Notes under the pieces: model-generated | What the model was told of the DNA's origin: nothing | Databases searched by the model: none | Seen by the model: only the letters and a program-made list of their open reading frames with translations | In this document: piece after piece, positions 25,216 through 36,585 of the stretch | Numbering within the stretch: the first letter of the stretch is position 1 | Layout of the letters: each line of letters starts with the position of its first letter | Made by a program: the position numbers and the translations under genes | From: Actinomycetota bacterium | GTDB taxonomy: Bacteria > Actinomycetota > Acidimicrobiia > IMCC26256 > JACPCJ01 | Assembly: GCA_016179865.1 (NCBI GenBank) | Contig: JACPCJ010000065.1 | Span: forward strand, 1-46,517 | Reading direction: 5' to 3' | Length of the DNA stretch: 46,517 bases

Positions 25216-27243
25216 TCAGCCCTTCTTGCTTCGAGGAACCGGAGCGGCCTTGGCTCCGGGCGCAGGCTTCTTGGCCCGGGCCCGCGGCTTTGGGCCGCCG
25301 TTTGGGCTCGGGGGCGCTTCGCTGGCCGCAGGCCGCAGGCGTGGCCCCCCGGCCTTGCGCCCCAGGGCCTTGTCGACGATTTCGGTCACCTCGTCACCGG
25401 TCACCGTTTCACGCTCGAGGAGAGCGGTGGCCAGGGCGTCGAGGCCTCTGCGGTGTTCTTGGAGGACTCGACGGGCCCGATCTTCCTGTTCCCGGAGAAT
25501 CGTCTCGACCTCTTCGTCGATCACCCGGGCCGTCTCATCGGAGTAGTCGCGCGTGTGCACCAGGTCCTCTCCGAGGAAGACCGCACCCTGCGAGCCCCAC
25601 GCCATCGGGCCAATGGCCTTGCTCATGCCCCACTGGCGGACCATCTTGCGGGCCAGCTCGGTACAGCCCACGAGATCGTTCTCGGCCCCGGTCGAGATCT
25701 GCCCGAAGACGAGCTCCTCGGCGAGCCTGCCCCCCAAGCGCACCGCCAGCGAGTCTTCGAGGTACTGGCGTTGGTAGATGTGTTTCTCCTCGACGGGGAG
25801 TTGCTGGGTGACGCCCAGGGCCATCCCCGTCGGCAGGATCGTCACCTTGTGGACGGGATCGGCGTTCGGGAGGACGTAGGCAAGGACGGCGTGGCCCCCT
25901 TCGTGATAGGCGATGATCTCCTTCTCCTGCTCGGAGAGCGCCATCGACTCGCGCTTCATCCCCATCAGGACCCGGTCACGGGCGGCTTCGAAGTCCTCGC
26001 GATGGACGTGCGTGTCGCCCCGACGGGCGGCGTGCAGAGCGGCCTCGTTGACCAGGTTTGAGAGGTCGGCGCCGCTCATGCCCGGGGTGCCGCGGGCGGC
26101 GACGTCGAGTTCGACGTCGTCGGCGAGACGCTTGTCCTGGCAGTGCACCTTGAGAATCTCGAGGCGCTCGTCTTGGGTCGGAAGCGGCACCAGCACCTGA
26201 CGGTCGAACCGACCGGGCCGAAGCAGGGCCGTGTCGAGGATGTCGGGGCGGTTCGTGGCCGCCATCATGACGATGCCCTCGGTGGTCTCGAAGCCGTCCA
26301 TCTCCGAGAGAAGCTGGTTCAGTGTCTGCTCGCGCTCGTCGTGGCCCCCGCCGAGACCCGCGCCGCGCTTGCGGCCGATGGAGTCGATCTCGTCGATGAA
26401 GATGATGGCCGGCGATTCCTTGCGGGCGCTCTCGAAGAGGTCTCGCACCCGGGCGGCGCCGACTCCGACGAACATCTCCATGAAGTCGGAACCGGAGACG
26501 GAGATGAAGGGAACGCCCGCCTCGCCGGCGACGGCCCGGGCGATGAGGGTCTTCCCGGTGCCCGGGGGGCCGACGAGCAACACGCCCTTGGGGATGCGGG
26601 CGCCGATTTCCTTGAACTTGGCGGGGTTCTTCAGGAAGTCGACGACCTCGTTGATCTCGAACTTGACGCCCTGGTAGCCGGCGACGTCGTCGAAGCGGGT
26701 CTTGGGCTTGTCGGTGGTGTAGAGCTTCCCGCGGCTGCGGCCGATGTTCATGAGCCCCGCCATCTGGCCCTGGGCCCGGCGGCCGAGCCACCACCAGAAG
26801 AGCACGATGATCCCGATGAAGAGGCCCCACGTCAGAAGCGTCGGGATGAGATCCGAGGGCGGCGACTTGTAGTCGCGTGACACGTCCTTGCTCTCGAGAA
26901 GCTTGATGTCCTGCTCGGGAATCTCGCCCGCCGGGCCCTGGGTCTGGAAGTCGACCTCTTTGCCGGCGTCCTTGCCGGCGTCGGCGCCGGCCACGAAGGA
27001 ACCCGTGATCTTGCCGCTCGACTGCTGGATCTCGACGCTTTCGATCTTTCCGGCGCGGACCTTGCTCAGGAACTCGGAGTACTGGAGTTCCTCGCGCTCG
27101 CCGCCCCCATCGAGGAACATGCCGAAGAGCAGGAAGGCGACGATGCCGCCGATGACCACCCAGGGGATCCACCGCATCCGCGAGGCCGCGGGAGAGGGTC
27201 GGCCGCGGGAGGGAGGGCCAGAGCGCCCGGGCGTCGGGTTCAT
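25216..27243 (-). CDS. ftsH: ATP-dependent zinc metalloprotease FtsH
   Basis: Membrane AAA+ protease that removes damaged membrane and regulatory proteins. Order: membrane helix 1 ([20 protein letters not shown]); external domain; helix 2 ([20 protein letters not shown]); Walker A GPPGTGKT; pore loop [15 protein letters not shown]; Walker [12 protein letters not shown]; second region of homology [20 protein letters not shown]; and the zinc site HEGGH in [14 protein letters not shown]. The C-terminus is a basic Pro/Lys/Ala tail. About 675 residues from the ATG at 27243. That start is chosen because TACCAT lies seven bases upstream; the ATG at 27252 overlaps that box. The gene is divergent from the DUF3499 gene. 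Confidence 0.95.
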   Translation of the reverse strand: MNPTPGRSGPPSRGRPSPAASRMRWIPWVVIGGIVAFLLFGMFLDGGGEREELQYSEFLSKVRAGKIESVEIQQSSGKITGSFVAGADAGKDAGKEVDFQTQGPAGEIPEQDIKLLESKDVSRDYKSPPSDLIPTLLTWGLFIGIIVLFWWWLGRRAQGQMAGLMNIGRSRGKLYTTDKPKTRFDDVAGYQGVKFEINEVVDFLKNPAKFKEIGARIPKGVLLVGPPGTGKTLIARAVAGEAGVPFISVSGSDFMEMFVGVGAARVRDLFESARKESPAIIFIDEIDSIGRKRGAGLGGGHDEREQTLNQLLSEMDGFETTEGIVMMAATNRPDILDTALLRPGRFDRQVLVPLPTQDERLEILKVHCQDKRLADDVELDVAARGTPGMSGADLSNLVNEAALHAARRGDTHVHREDFEAARDRVLMGMKRESMALSEQEKEIIAYHEGGHAVLAYVLPNADPVHKVTILPTGMALGVTQQLPVEEKHIYQRQYLEDSLAVRLGGRLAEELVFGQISTGAENDLVGCTELARKMVRQWGMSKAIGPMAWGSQGAVFLGEDLVHTRDYSDETARVIDEEVETILREQEDRARRVLQEHRRGLDALATALLERETVTGDEVTEIVDKALGRKAGGPRLRPAASEAPPSPNGGPKPRARAKKPAPGAKAAPVPRSKKG

Positions 27244-27250
27244 GGCCGAC

Positions 27251-27256
27251 ATGGTA
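27251..27256 (-). promoter_or_regulatory. -10 box of ftsH (leaderless)
   Basis: TACCAT on the minus strand, seven bases before the ATG at 27243. It covers the upstream in-frame ATG at 27252 and so argues against that start. Confidence 0.45.
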
Positions 27257-27328
27257 GGGCGGCGTCCCTGCGCCTTCTGACCGGGCCCACTCGCGCCCGA
27301 GGTCCGCCCGCCTTTCGCTGGCGGACGA

Positions 27329-27334
27329 TACGGT
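27329..27334 (+). promoter_or_regulatory. -10 box of the DUF3499 gene (leaderless)
   Basis: TACGGT lies six bases before the ATG at 27341. Confidence 0.4.
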
Positions 27335-27340
27335 GTTTCG

Positions 27341-27559
27341 ATGGTCATGTGGCGCTGCAATCGACCCGACTGCTCGCGACCCGCCTCCGCCTCGCTCTCG
27401 TACCGCTACGACGACAGCTCCGTCTGGGTCGGCGACCTGACCGCCGACGATGAGTCCCAGCACCGTCTGTGCGCACCCCACGCCGAGCGGCTGCGCGTTC
27501 CCCTGGGCTGGGAGCTGATCGACCTCCGGATGGCTCCGGACGGTGTCGCCGTCGCCTGA
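27341..27559 (+). CDS. DUF3499 family zinc-binding small protein
   Basis: 72 residues. CNRPDC and CAPHAERL give paired Cys/His ligands, and ASLSYRYDDSSVWVGDL and GWELIDLR match the pattern I recall for DUF3499 (for example Rv3258c of M. tuberculosis, next to manB). Function unknown, probably a zinc-stabilised regulator or adaptor. The start is the ATG at 27341, with a second ATG two codons later equally possible. It is divergent from ftsH and lies upstream of a CPBP gene. Its position upstream of phosphomannomutase is conserved, but here extra genes lie between. Confidence 0.82.
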   Translation: MVMWRCNRPDCSRPASASLSYRYDDSSVWVGDLTADDESQHRLCAPHAERLRVPLGWELIDLRMAPDGVAVA

Positions 27560-27601
27560 CGGGCATCGGTCGGCGAAGGTGGCGCCACTACCCTGACTCG
27601 G

Positions 27602-28438
27602 GTGTCAGGAGCAGTTCCACCCCCGGGTGCACCCCCGCCCCCGCCTCCACCTCCACCGGCGCCTCCACCTCCACCGGCGCCTCCGGGGGGCTGGGTGCTG
27701 CCACCTCCGCTTCCTCCGCCCACACCGCCGCCCGCACCCGGCGCCGTCCGCGTCCGCTGGGGCCTCGGCGACTTCTTCTTCGTCTTCCTGGCTCAGGTTG
27801 GCTCGGGGCTCGTTGCGGCGCTCATCCAGGTCATCCTTGGCGACGGCCTTTCGGACAGCGACGCCCTCTTCTTTCTGTACGTCCCGGCCCAGGTTCTGGC
27901 CATGGGTGGCACCATCCTGCTCATCGCCCGCAAGGGGCGGCGGTCGCTTGCCGCCGACTTCGGACTCCGGCTCAAGCGCCGAGACTGGACCGCGTTCCTG
28001 GGCGGGGCCGGACTCCAGTTTCTGTCGGTGGCGGTGGCCGTGCCCTTCGCGCTCCTCATCGACATCGACGAGCCCGCCCAGGACGTCGTCCGCGAGATCC
28101 AGGACACGCGCTCGGTGGCGGTATGGATCGTCATCGTCCTCTCCGTCGGCATCCTGGTGCCGGCCCTCGAGGAGGTCTGGTTCCGCGGCATCATGCTGCG
28201 GTCGCTCCTTCGGCGAAGGGGGCCCACGTTCGCCGTGCTCGTCTCGGGGACGACCTTCGGGCTGATCCACGTGTTCAACACGGGCTTCACTTTGATTGCC
28301 CTGCCGACGATCGTGACGCTGTGCGGGCTCGGCTACGTCCTCGGCCTCCAGGCCTTGCGTCACGGATCGTTGTCCCGCCCCGTGCTCACGCACATGGGGT
28401 TCAACCTGTGTTCGCTGGCCCTCGTTCTTGCCGCTTGA
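27602..28438 (+). CDS. CPBP family intramembrane glutamic protease
   Basis: 278 residues. The first 45 are almost only Pro, Ala and Gly. About eight hydrophobic segments follow. The CPBP (Abi/CAAX protease-like) motifs are present: EEVWFRG with the EExxxR core, then TTFGLIHVFN and LTHMGFNLC with the conserved His and Asn. Members cleave within the membrane or act in peptide resistance; the target here is unknown. The GTG start at 27602 has TACCCT seven bases upstream. The Pro-rich leader probably sits in the cytoplasm. Confidence 0.86.
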   Translation: MSGAVPPPGAPPPPPPPPPAPPPPPAPPGGWVLPPPLPPPTPPPAPGAVRVRWGLGDFFFVFLAQVGSGLVAALIQVILGDGLSDSDALFFLYVPAQVLAMGGTILLIARKGRRSLAADFGLRLKRRDWTAFLGGAGLQFLSVAVAVPFALLIDIDEPAQDVVREIQDTRSVAVWIVIVLSVGILVPALEEVWFRGIMLRSLLRRRGPTFAVLVSGTTFGLIHVFNTGFTLIALPTIVTLCGLGYVLGLQALRHGSLSRPVLTHMGFNLCSLALVLAA

Positions 28439-28538
28439 GTCCCTTGCTTGAGCCCGGGATCCCGACCCGATCCTCTGCTCAAGAATCCAGGCTCCGGTGC
28501 CGATTCTGTGATCGGGAAGCGGGAACCGGGAGGCCTTC

Positions 28539-28709
28539 ATGCGCTGTTCGAATTGCGCACACCACGATCTCGTCGCCATTCAGCTGACGATCGCGTCCGA
28601 GGAAGTGGCCTTCTACCGCTGTCCGCGTTGCGACGCCCGCACGTGGACGGGAAGCACCGGCGAGCTCACCCGGGACGGAGTCCTCGAACTCGTCCGGGCT
28701 GGCCGCTAA
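28539..28709 (+). CDS. Tiny zinc-ribbon protein, 56 residues
   Basis: Begins MRCSNCAHHDLVAIQLTIA and contains YRCPRCDARTW, so two CxxC knuckles (CSNC and CPRC) are 28 residues apart, typical of a zinc ribbon. GGGAGG lies six bases before the ATG at 28539. The codon use is normal for the window, with G or C at most third positions. It starts about 100 bases after the CPBP gene. Function unknown; ribbons of this size often bind nucleic acid or a partner protein. Confidence 0.72.
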   Translation: MRCSNCAHHDLVAIQLTIASEEVAFYRCPRCDARTWTGSTGELTRDGVLELVRAGR

Positions 28710-29143
28710 CGGCAAGTCCCGCCTGATCCATCCGCGCCGCCCCATTCGGTGCGTGCCTCACGTGCCTAGTCCGGATTGCGGATGGCGCCTGCCCCGAGCC
28801 TTCGTAGTCTTTCGCGGGTCAGGCCCGCCAGTTTTCTGGGCCCTTGACGATCCCACCCACCGGGGGAGACGGAAGCCGGGGCCTCTGGTTCCGGCTTCCC
28901 GTCATGTTCATCCTCATCTGAAGGCCTCGAATCCCGCGTCACCGAGGGCGCAAGTCCGGAGTGCCCGGGGTCCGGCTTGCCCGCATCGAGCCGCCCCGGG
29001 TCACTCCGGTGTGCCACCCCACTTCTTTGGATCTTCGCGTGTCCTATGGCGCGGCAGACACACAACGTTCGTGAGGTGAAGCCTGCGCCGCCCCGGTCTG
29101 GTGCTCGGCTTCGGGCGCGGCCTGTGACACGCTTCTCCCTGCC
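28710..29143. other. 434-base non-coding gap with several hairpins
   Basis: No convincing gene on either strand. CCATCCGC (28728-28735) mirrors GCGGATGG (28778-28785). GGAAGCCGG (28871-28879) mirrors CCGGCTTCC (28891-28899), with outer pairs GAC/GTC. A bulged stem spans 28946-28982 (CAAG-T-CCGGA with TCCGG-CTTG). CGTGCCT is repeated twice near 28752-28767. I checked for tRNA, RNase P, tmRNA and cobalamin riboswitch hallmarks and did not find them. It may be a long structured leader of the gene at 29144, a terminator region, or a small RNA. Confidence 0.4.
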
Positions 29144-31615
29144 ATGCTGGGGGCCGTGCCGAAGATCCGGGTCGAGCGCATTATCGGCGCGCTCGTCGTT
29201 GTCGCCGCCATCCTCTATGTGTTCCTCCAGCTCCAGCCCGAGGCGCTGCTGAGCAACACCACGGCCAACGGGGGAGACACCGGGGCGCACGTCTGGTGGC
29301 CCGCGTTCTTGCGCGACCACGTCTTTCCCAAACTCCGCCTTTCGGGGTGGGCGCCGGACTGGTACGCGGGCTTTCCCGTGGGCCACTACTACTTCCCGGC
29401 CCCGCCGCTCCTCGTCGTGCTCCTCGACGTCGTCATCCCCTACAACGTCGCCTTCAAGCTCGTTACCGCCCTGGGCCCCCTGCTCCTTCCGGCGGCGGCC
29501 TATGTCTTCGCCCGAGGATTGAAGGCTCCCTGGCCTGCGCCACCCCTGTTCGCCGCCGCCACGCTGCCCTTCCTCTTTTTCACGCCGCCGGAGGGGCCCG
29601 ACGGCCTCGGTCACAACTTCCGCATCATGGGCGGCAACCTGCCGAGTTCGCTGGCGGGCGAGTTCTCGTTCTCGATCGCGCTCGCCTTGGCGTTGTTCTT
29701 CCTGGCCGCGCTGGCGCGCGCGCTCGACGAGCGCCGACGGCTCTGGCTCCCCGCGCTCCTGCTGGCGCTCACCGTGATGAGCCACGGCATCGTGACCCTG
29801 TTCGCTGCGGCCGGCGCCATCGTGATCTGGCTCGCGCGCGGCCCGGCTCGAGGCCTGCGCGTCGCCGGCGCCGCCGGCGGCGTCGCCTTCCTCCTGACCG
29901 CCATCTGGTCGCTGCCGGTCGTCGGTCGTGTCGCCTATATGACCGACATGGGCTGGGCGAAGCTCACGACGTACCGGTTCTTCCTGCTGCACGACGACCT
30001 TGGATGGGTGTTGGTCCTCGCCGGGGCGGCGCTGATCGCGGGCGCGGCGTACCTGCGCCGGGCGACCCTCGAGCTGGCGGCCCTGGTCGGGATCTTCGCT
30101 CTCGTCTTCCGCTTCATCCCCGAGGGGCGCGTGTGGAACCTGCGGATCCTGCCCTTCTACCTCCTCCCCCTGTTCTTCCTCGCCGCCATGGGCGTGACGG
30201 AGGTGGTCAACCTCATCCGCCGCGGCCTGGAGTCGCCACGAGTCGCCGCCTTCGTGGCGGCGGGTGGCGGTGACCAGACGGGGGCCCGGCCGACGACCGG
30301 GCTGCCGAGCGAGCCGGAACAACCGAGCCCAAGGCCCTCTCGTCGCGTCTCGACCGAAGAGACGGCCCGCCGGGCGTCGATCCGGCGCCGCCTCGTCCGA
30401 GCCGGCGCCACCGTCGCACACGTGACAGCCGTCGTCGGGCTCGTTGCTGCCCTCGCCTATGCCCACCGCCGTCCCCTCAGTGACTACGTGGACGCGGCGA
30501 CGGGCGGCCCGCGTGAGCTTGGCACCTTCCTGACCAACAGCGGGACGTTCGTTGACGACTGGGCCCGGTGGAACAACAACGGGTACGAGCGCAAGGACTC
30601 CTTCCCCGAGTTCCAGGAGATCATGGACACGCTCGACGGGCTCCCGGTTCCCTACGGGCAGCGCCTGTTGTGGGAGCGCCTGTCGGCCATCAACACCTAC
30701 GGATCCGACCTCGCCCTCGAGCTCATCCCGTACTTCACCGAAGGGAAGATCGGATCGATGGAAGGGCTGTACTTCGAGTCGGCTAGCTCGACCCCGTACC
30801 ACTTCCTGACCGTCGCCGAGCTGGCGAGCGAGCCGTCCAACCCGGTCCGCGGGCTTGATTACGGAAACATCAACGAGGACTTTGATCGTGGGGTCAAGCA
30901 CCTCGAAATGATGGGCGTCCGCTTCTACCTCGCCGGATCCGACCTGGCGAAGCAGAAGGCGTGTGGGATCACCGACGGGCGTACCCTCGAACAGTTCCTC
31001 GCCGGTGGGGGTGTTTGCGCCCGTACCGACCTCCGCTTCCGAGAACTGCTCGGCGACGCCGCGACGGCGCCCAAGGTGGCCCGGTGGGCGCTGTTCGAGG
31101 TGGCCGACGCCGACCTCGTAGAGCCGCTTGCGTACGCGCCCGTGGTGCTGGACGACGTCCACCCGCGCGACTGGCGTGAGCCGGCGACGAGGTGGTTCAA
31201 CGACGAGTCGGCGTGGCCGCGGGCCTGGGCCGGCGACGGCCCGCCGCAGTGGGCACGCGTCGCGAGCAGAGACGCCGCCACCGCGTCCCTTGGCTCCCGC
31301 CTTCCGGCCGTGAATGTCGGCAAGGTGGAAGTGGACGACGACTCGATCCGGTTCGAGGTCGACCGCACTGGCGTGCCGGTCCTGGTCAAGGTGTCGTACT
31401 TCCCGAACTGGCAGGCGAGCGGTGCCCGGGGCCCATGGCGGATCACCCCCAACTTCATGGTCGTGATTCCGACCGACCACGACGTGACGTTGCACTACGG
31501 GCGCACGCCGATCGACCGGGTGGGCATCGTGCTCACCATCCTGGGGATCGTGGGTCTCGTCGCCCTGGCCCGCTGGAGGCCATTCGCGAGGGAGCCGGAG
31601 GCCGTGTCAAGCTGA
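29144..31615 (+). CDS. PTPS-related / YfhO-like polytopic membrane protein
   Basis: 823 residues. After helix 1 (IIGALVVVAAILYVFLQLQP), the external loop GGDTGAHVWWPAFLRDHVFP and WYAGFPVGHYYFPAPPLL are typical of GT-C-like proteins annotated as 6-pyruvoyl-tetrahydropterin synthase-related membrane proteins; the name is historical and does not imply pterin chemistry. About ten helices follow, a charged linker (about residues 360-420), then a large external domain (WNNNGYERKDSFPEFQEIMD, LPVPYGQRLLWERLSAINTY), and a last helix (VGIVLTILGIVGLVALA). The acidic residues in the first loop suggest a lipid-linked sugar transferase. It sits immediately upstream of phosphomannomutase (four bases), which fits mannose-polymer synthesis. 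Confidence 0.8.
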   Translation: MLGAVPKIRVERIIGALVVVAAILYVFLQLQPEALLSNTTANGGDTGAHVWWPAFLRDHVFPKLRLSGWAPDWYAGFPVGHYYFPAPPLLVVLLDVVIPYNVAFKLVTALGPLLLPAAAYVFARGLKAPWPAPPLFAAATLPFLFFTPPEGPDGLGHNFRIMGGNLPSSLAGEFSFSIALALALFFLAALARALDERRRLWLPALLLALTVMSHGIVTLFAAAGAIVIWLARGPARGLRVAGAAGGVAFLLTAIWSLPVVGRVAYMTDMGWAKLTTYRFFLLHDDLGWVLVLAGAALIAGAAYLRRATLELAALVGIFALVFRFIPEGRVWNLRILPFYLLPLFFLAAMGVTEVVNLIRRGLESPRVAAFVAAGGGDQTGARPTTGLPSEPEQPSPRPSRRVSTEETARRASIRRRLVRAGATVAHVTAVVGLVAALAYAHRRPLSDYVDAATGGPRELGTFLTNSGTFVDDWARWNNNGYERKDSFPEFQEIMDTLDGLPVPYGQRLLWERLSAINTYGSDLALELIPYFTEGKIGSMEGLYFESASSTPYHFLTVAELASEPSNPVRGLDYGNINEDFDRGVKHLEMMGVRFYLAGSDLAKQKACGITDGRTLEQFLAGGGVCARTDLRFRELLGDAATAPKVARWALFEVADADLVEPLAYAPVVLDDVHPRDWREPATRWFNDESAWPRAWAGDGPPQWARVASRDAATASLGSRLPAVNVGKVEVDDDSIRFEVDRTGVPVLVKVSYFPNWQASGARGPWRITPNFMVVIPTDHDVTLHYGRTPIDRVGIVLTILGIVGLVALARWRPFAREPEAVSS

Positions 31616-31619
31616 CCGG

Positions 31620-32969
31620 GTGAACGCCCTCGACGCCATCTTCAAGGCGTACGACGTGAGGGGCACGTACCCCGACCAGCTCGACGAGGAGCTGGCCCGC
31701 TCCATCGGCAACGCCTTCGCCGCCTTCGCCGGGGCCCCGAATCTGGTGCTGGCGCGCGACATGCGTCCGTCATCGGAGCCGCTCGCCCACGCCTTCACCG
31801 AGGGCGCCAACGACGCCGGGTGTGACGTGATCGACGTCGGTCTCGGTTCGACCGACATGCTCTACTTCGCCTCCGGCCGTTACGACATGCCGGGTGTGAT
31901 GTTCACGGCCAGCCACAACCCGGCCCAGTACAACGGAATGAAGTTCTGCCGTGCCGGGGCCGCCCCCGTGGGCGAGGAGACCGGCTTGGCCGACATCCGG
32001 GCCGCGGTCGAGGCGGGTGCCTACCACCGCGCGGAGCGCCGGGGGGAAGTCGAGACACGGGACGCGCTGGCCGAGTTCGCCGACCACGTGCGCTCCTTTG
32101 TCGACATGGCGGCCTTGAAGCCGCTCCGGGTTGTCGCCGACACCGCCAACGGGATGGGGGGGCTCGTCGTCCCGACGGTCTTCGAGGCGCTCCCGTTCGA
32201 CCTCACCGTCCTCTACCCCGAACTCGACGGGACGTTCCCGAACCACCCCGCCGATCCGCTGAACCCCGACAATCTGAAGGATCTCCAGGCCGCCGTGCGC
32301 GACCTGGGCGCCGATGTCGGCCTGGCCTTCGACGGCGACGCCGATCGGGTCTTTCTGGTCGACGACGACGCCGAACCGGTGTCGGGTTCGACCACGACCG
32401 CCATCCTCGCCCAGTCGATCCTGGCCCGGAATCCAGGCGAGAAGGTCGTGCACAACCTCATTTGTTCCCGCGCCGTCGCGGAGGTGATCCGCGAGGGCGG
32501 CGGAGAACCGATCCGGAGCCGGGTCGGGCACTCGTTCATCAAGCAGGTCATGGCCGAGACGGGCGCCGTCTTCGGCGGCGAGCACTCGGCCCACTACTAC
32601 TTCCGCGACAACTGGCGGGCCGACTCCGGCCTCATCGCCGCCGTGCTGGTGCTGGAGCGACTGTGCCAGGCCGGAGCCCCGCTCTCGGAACTGCGGCGTC
32701 CCTTCGAGCGCTACGTCCAGTCGGGTGAGATCAACTCCGAGGTCTCCGACCCGCGGGAGGTGATCGAGGCGGTGGCGCGCCACTTCTCCGAGCGGCTGCC
32801 GGACGCCGCCCAAGATCGGCTCGACGGCCTGACCGTCGACGCCGGCGAGTGGTGGTTCAACCTCCGCCCCAGCAACACCGAGCCGCTACTCCGCCTCAAC
32901 CTCGAGGCCCCCGACCGCGACGCTTGCGACGCCCGAACGGCAGAGGTGCTCGAAGTCGTGCGAGGCTGA
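31620..32969 (+). CDS. manB: Phosphomannomutase / phosphoglucomutase
   Basis: Interconverts hexose 6- and 1-phosphates for GDP-mannose synthesis. FKAYDVRGTYPDQLDEE is the substrate loop. TASHNPAQYNGMK carries the phosphoserine, DGDADR (in LAFDGDADRVFLVDDD) the magnesium aspartates, and GGEHSAHYYFRDNW the sugar-binding loop. RPSNTEPLLRLNLEA closes the phosphate-binding domain. At 449 residues it has standard length. GTG start. It is the first of a tight run manB - Trm112-like - SIS isomerase - sahH. Confidence 0.94.
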   Translation: MNALDAIFKAYDVRGTYPDQLDEELARSIGNAFAAFAGAPNLVLARDMRPSSEPLAHAFTEGANDAGCDVIDVGLGSTDMLYFASGRYDMPGVMFTASHNPAQYNGMKFCRAGAAPVGEETGLADIRAAVEAGAYHRAERRGEVETRDALAEFADHVRSFVDMAALKPLRVVADTANGMGGLVVPTVFEALPFDLTVLYPELDGTFPNHPADPLNPDNLKDLQAAVRDLGADVGLAFDGDADRVFLVDDDAEPVSGSTTTAILAQSILARNPGEKVVHNLICSRAVAEVIREGGGEPIRSRVGHSFIKQVMAETGAVFGGEHSAHYYFRDNWRADSGLIAAVLVLERLCQAGAPLSELRRPFERYVQSGEINSEVSDPREVIEAVARHFSERLPDAAQDRLDGLTVDAGEWWFNLRPSNTEPLLRLNLEAPDRDACDARTAEVLEVVRG

Positions 32970-32973
32970 GGGG

Positions 32974-33222
32974 ATGGCGCTCGACCCCAAACTCCTCGAA
33001 ATCCTTGCCTGCCCGGACGACAAGGGTCCCCTCTACTACTTCGAAGCCGACGAGTTCTTGCTCTGCCCGGAGTGCCGCCGCCGCTACGAGGTGCGCGACG
33101 ACATTCCCGTGATGCTCATCGACGAGGCCCAGGTGCTCGACGCCGGCGAGTTGGAGCGACTCCTCGAGCGGGCGACAAGCGAGGGCATCACCCCGACGTT
33201 TGACCCCTCCACGTCCGCCTAG
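32974..33222 (+). CDS. Trm112-like zinc-ribbon protein (UPF0434 type)
   Basis: 82 residues. LLEILACPDDKGPLYYFEAD, then LLCPECRRRYEVRDDIPVML, is the Trm112/YcaR pattern. The first knuckle is CPDD rather than CPxC; the second, CPEC, is intact. In eukaryotes and archaea Trm112 activates methyltransferases. In bacteria the role is unclear, but the gene is conserved next to manB in actinobacteria. It starts two bases after the manB stop. The GTG-free ATG start and 14-base gap to the next gene support one operon. Confidence 0.86.
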   Translation: MALDPKLLEILACPDDKGPLYYFEADEFLLCPECRRRYEVRDDIPVMLIDEAQVLDAGELERLLERATSEGITPTFDPSTSA

Positions 33223-33236
33223 GCGGCTGAGGGTCG

Positions 33237-35527
<2,291 letters not shown>

Positions 35528-35532
35528 ACCCC

Positions 35533-35591
35533 CCGTTCTTGGGTTCTTTGTTGCGCCCCCGCCGCGATCTTTCGGCCAAATTTGGCGCGGC
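35533..35591 (-). repeat. 59-bp inverted repeat, left boundary of the AbiEi/DUF559 unit
   Basis: Read on the minus strand it matches 36551-36609 at 46 of 59 positions without gaps (my hand count). The best-kept parts are AAGATCGCGG and GGCGCAAC(A/G)AAG(A/G)ACCCAAG with AACGG. It begins six bases after the sahH stop. Confidence 0.75.
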
Positions 35592-35652
35592 TCCCGGGCG
35601 GGCGGCGTAACTGAAGGAGTAACTGTCACAGGGGCCTGCGAGGCTCCGGGCC

Positions 35653-36585
35653 ATGGACGCCATCATCGCCAACCTGGCCCGGCAGCAGCTCGGGCTCATC
35701 ACTCGCCAGCAACTCATCGCCCTCGGGGTGACCGACCACTGGATCTATCACCGGATCCGGCGTGGCCTCCTCGAGGTCGTCTACCCGGGCGTGTACCGGA
35801 TCGCGGGAAGCCCGCCAAGTTGCGAACAGTCGCTCCTCGCGGCGTGCCTTGCGGCCGGAGACGGGGCCGCGGCGTCGCACGAAGCGGCCGCCGGCCTCTG
35901 GGCCCTGGACGGCCCATTCCGCGGGCGACTTGAAGTAGTCGTTCCCCGGCTGGAAAAGCCGCGGCCGAAAAACGTGAGGGTGCACCGCAGCACTGATCTC
36001 GTGGCCGACCACCTGACGGAACGGCGCGGGGTGCCAGTGACGAAGCCGGCGCGGACCCTGGTCGACCTGGGTGCAGTGGTCGGGCAGTCGATTCTCGATC
36101 GAGCAGTCGACGATGCTCTCGCCAAGCGTCTTGTCAGCCTTGAAGGGCTCCTCAACATGCTGGACGAGGTTGGGCGTCGGGGCCGCCGTGGAGTGGGCCC
36201 CCTGCGCAAGTCGCTGGCCGAGCGAACGGGGGTGCCGTCGAGTGTCCTCGAGGCCGAGTTCCAACGGCTCGTCCGCCGCTACGGGCTGCCCGAGCCCGTC
36301 TACCAGTATGAGATTCGCGACGCGTCGGGTCACTTCGCCGGACGCGTCGATGCGGCGTATCCCGAGCTGCTCCTCGCCATAGAGCTCGACAGCACGAGCG
36401 TCCACGGCACGCGCGAAGCCCTCCAGGCCGACCTGACTCGGCAGAACAAGATCGTGGCGTGCGGCTTCATCCCCCTGCGATATACGTGGGCGGACACGGT
36501 CGGGACGCCGGAAAGAACGGCGATCGCGCTCCACCGGATGATCGATCAGCGTCGGGGCGAACTTGGCCTGAAGATCGCGGGATAG
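35653..36585 (+). CDS. AbiEi-type antitoxin-domain + DUF559 (PD-(D/E)XK-like) protein
   Basis: 310 residues. The N-terminal region (QQLGLITRQQLIALGVTDHW, RRGLLEVVYPGVYRIAG) is the winged-helix domain of type IV AbiEi antitoxin proteins. The C-terminal 110 residues look like a Vsr/DUF559 nuclease fold: VLEAEFQRLVRRYGLPEP, then GRVDAAYPELLLAIELDS (acidic residues at the right spacing), then ADLTRQNKIVACGFIPLRYT. No partner toxin gene lies next to it. Such genes are, from memory, often in many copies in actinobacterial genomes. It is bounded by inverted repeats, and its last codons (GLKIAG) lie inside the right repeat. Possible roles are a selfish endonuclease-like element or a regulator; neither is shown. 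Confidence 0.82.
   Translation: MDAIIANLARQQLGLITRQQLIALGVTDHWIYHRIRRGLLEVVYPGVYRIAGSPPSCEQSLLAACLAAGDGAAASHEAAAGLWALDGPFRGRLEVVVPRLEKPRPKNVRVHRSTDLVADHLTERRGVPVTKPARTLVDLGAVVGQSILDRAVDDALAKRLVSLEGLLNMLDEVGRRGRRGVGPLRKSLAERTGVPSSVLEAEFQRLVRRYGLPEPVYQYEIRDASGHFAGRVDAAYPELLLAIELDSTSVHGTREALQADLTRQNKIVACGFIPLRYTWADTVGTPERTAIALHRMIDQRRGELGLKIAG

Noticed and set aside
27602-27740. The Pro-rich N-terminus of the CPBP protein as a wrong start
   Set aside because: The GTG at 27602 has a -10 box at seven bases, and Pro-rich leaders on membrane proteins are common in actinobacteria.
28860-28990. Possible cobalamin riboswitch, because of GGAAGCCGG...CCGGC elements
   Set aside because: The conserved B12-box (GCCACTG) and the usual order of the core elements are missing.
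28766-31495. A 909-codon open frame on the minus strand opposite the PTPS-related gene
   Set aside because: No recognisable motif, and Arg/Glu/Gly-rich as expected from the complement of a membrane-protein gene.
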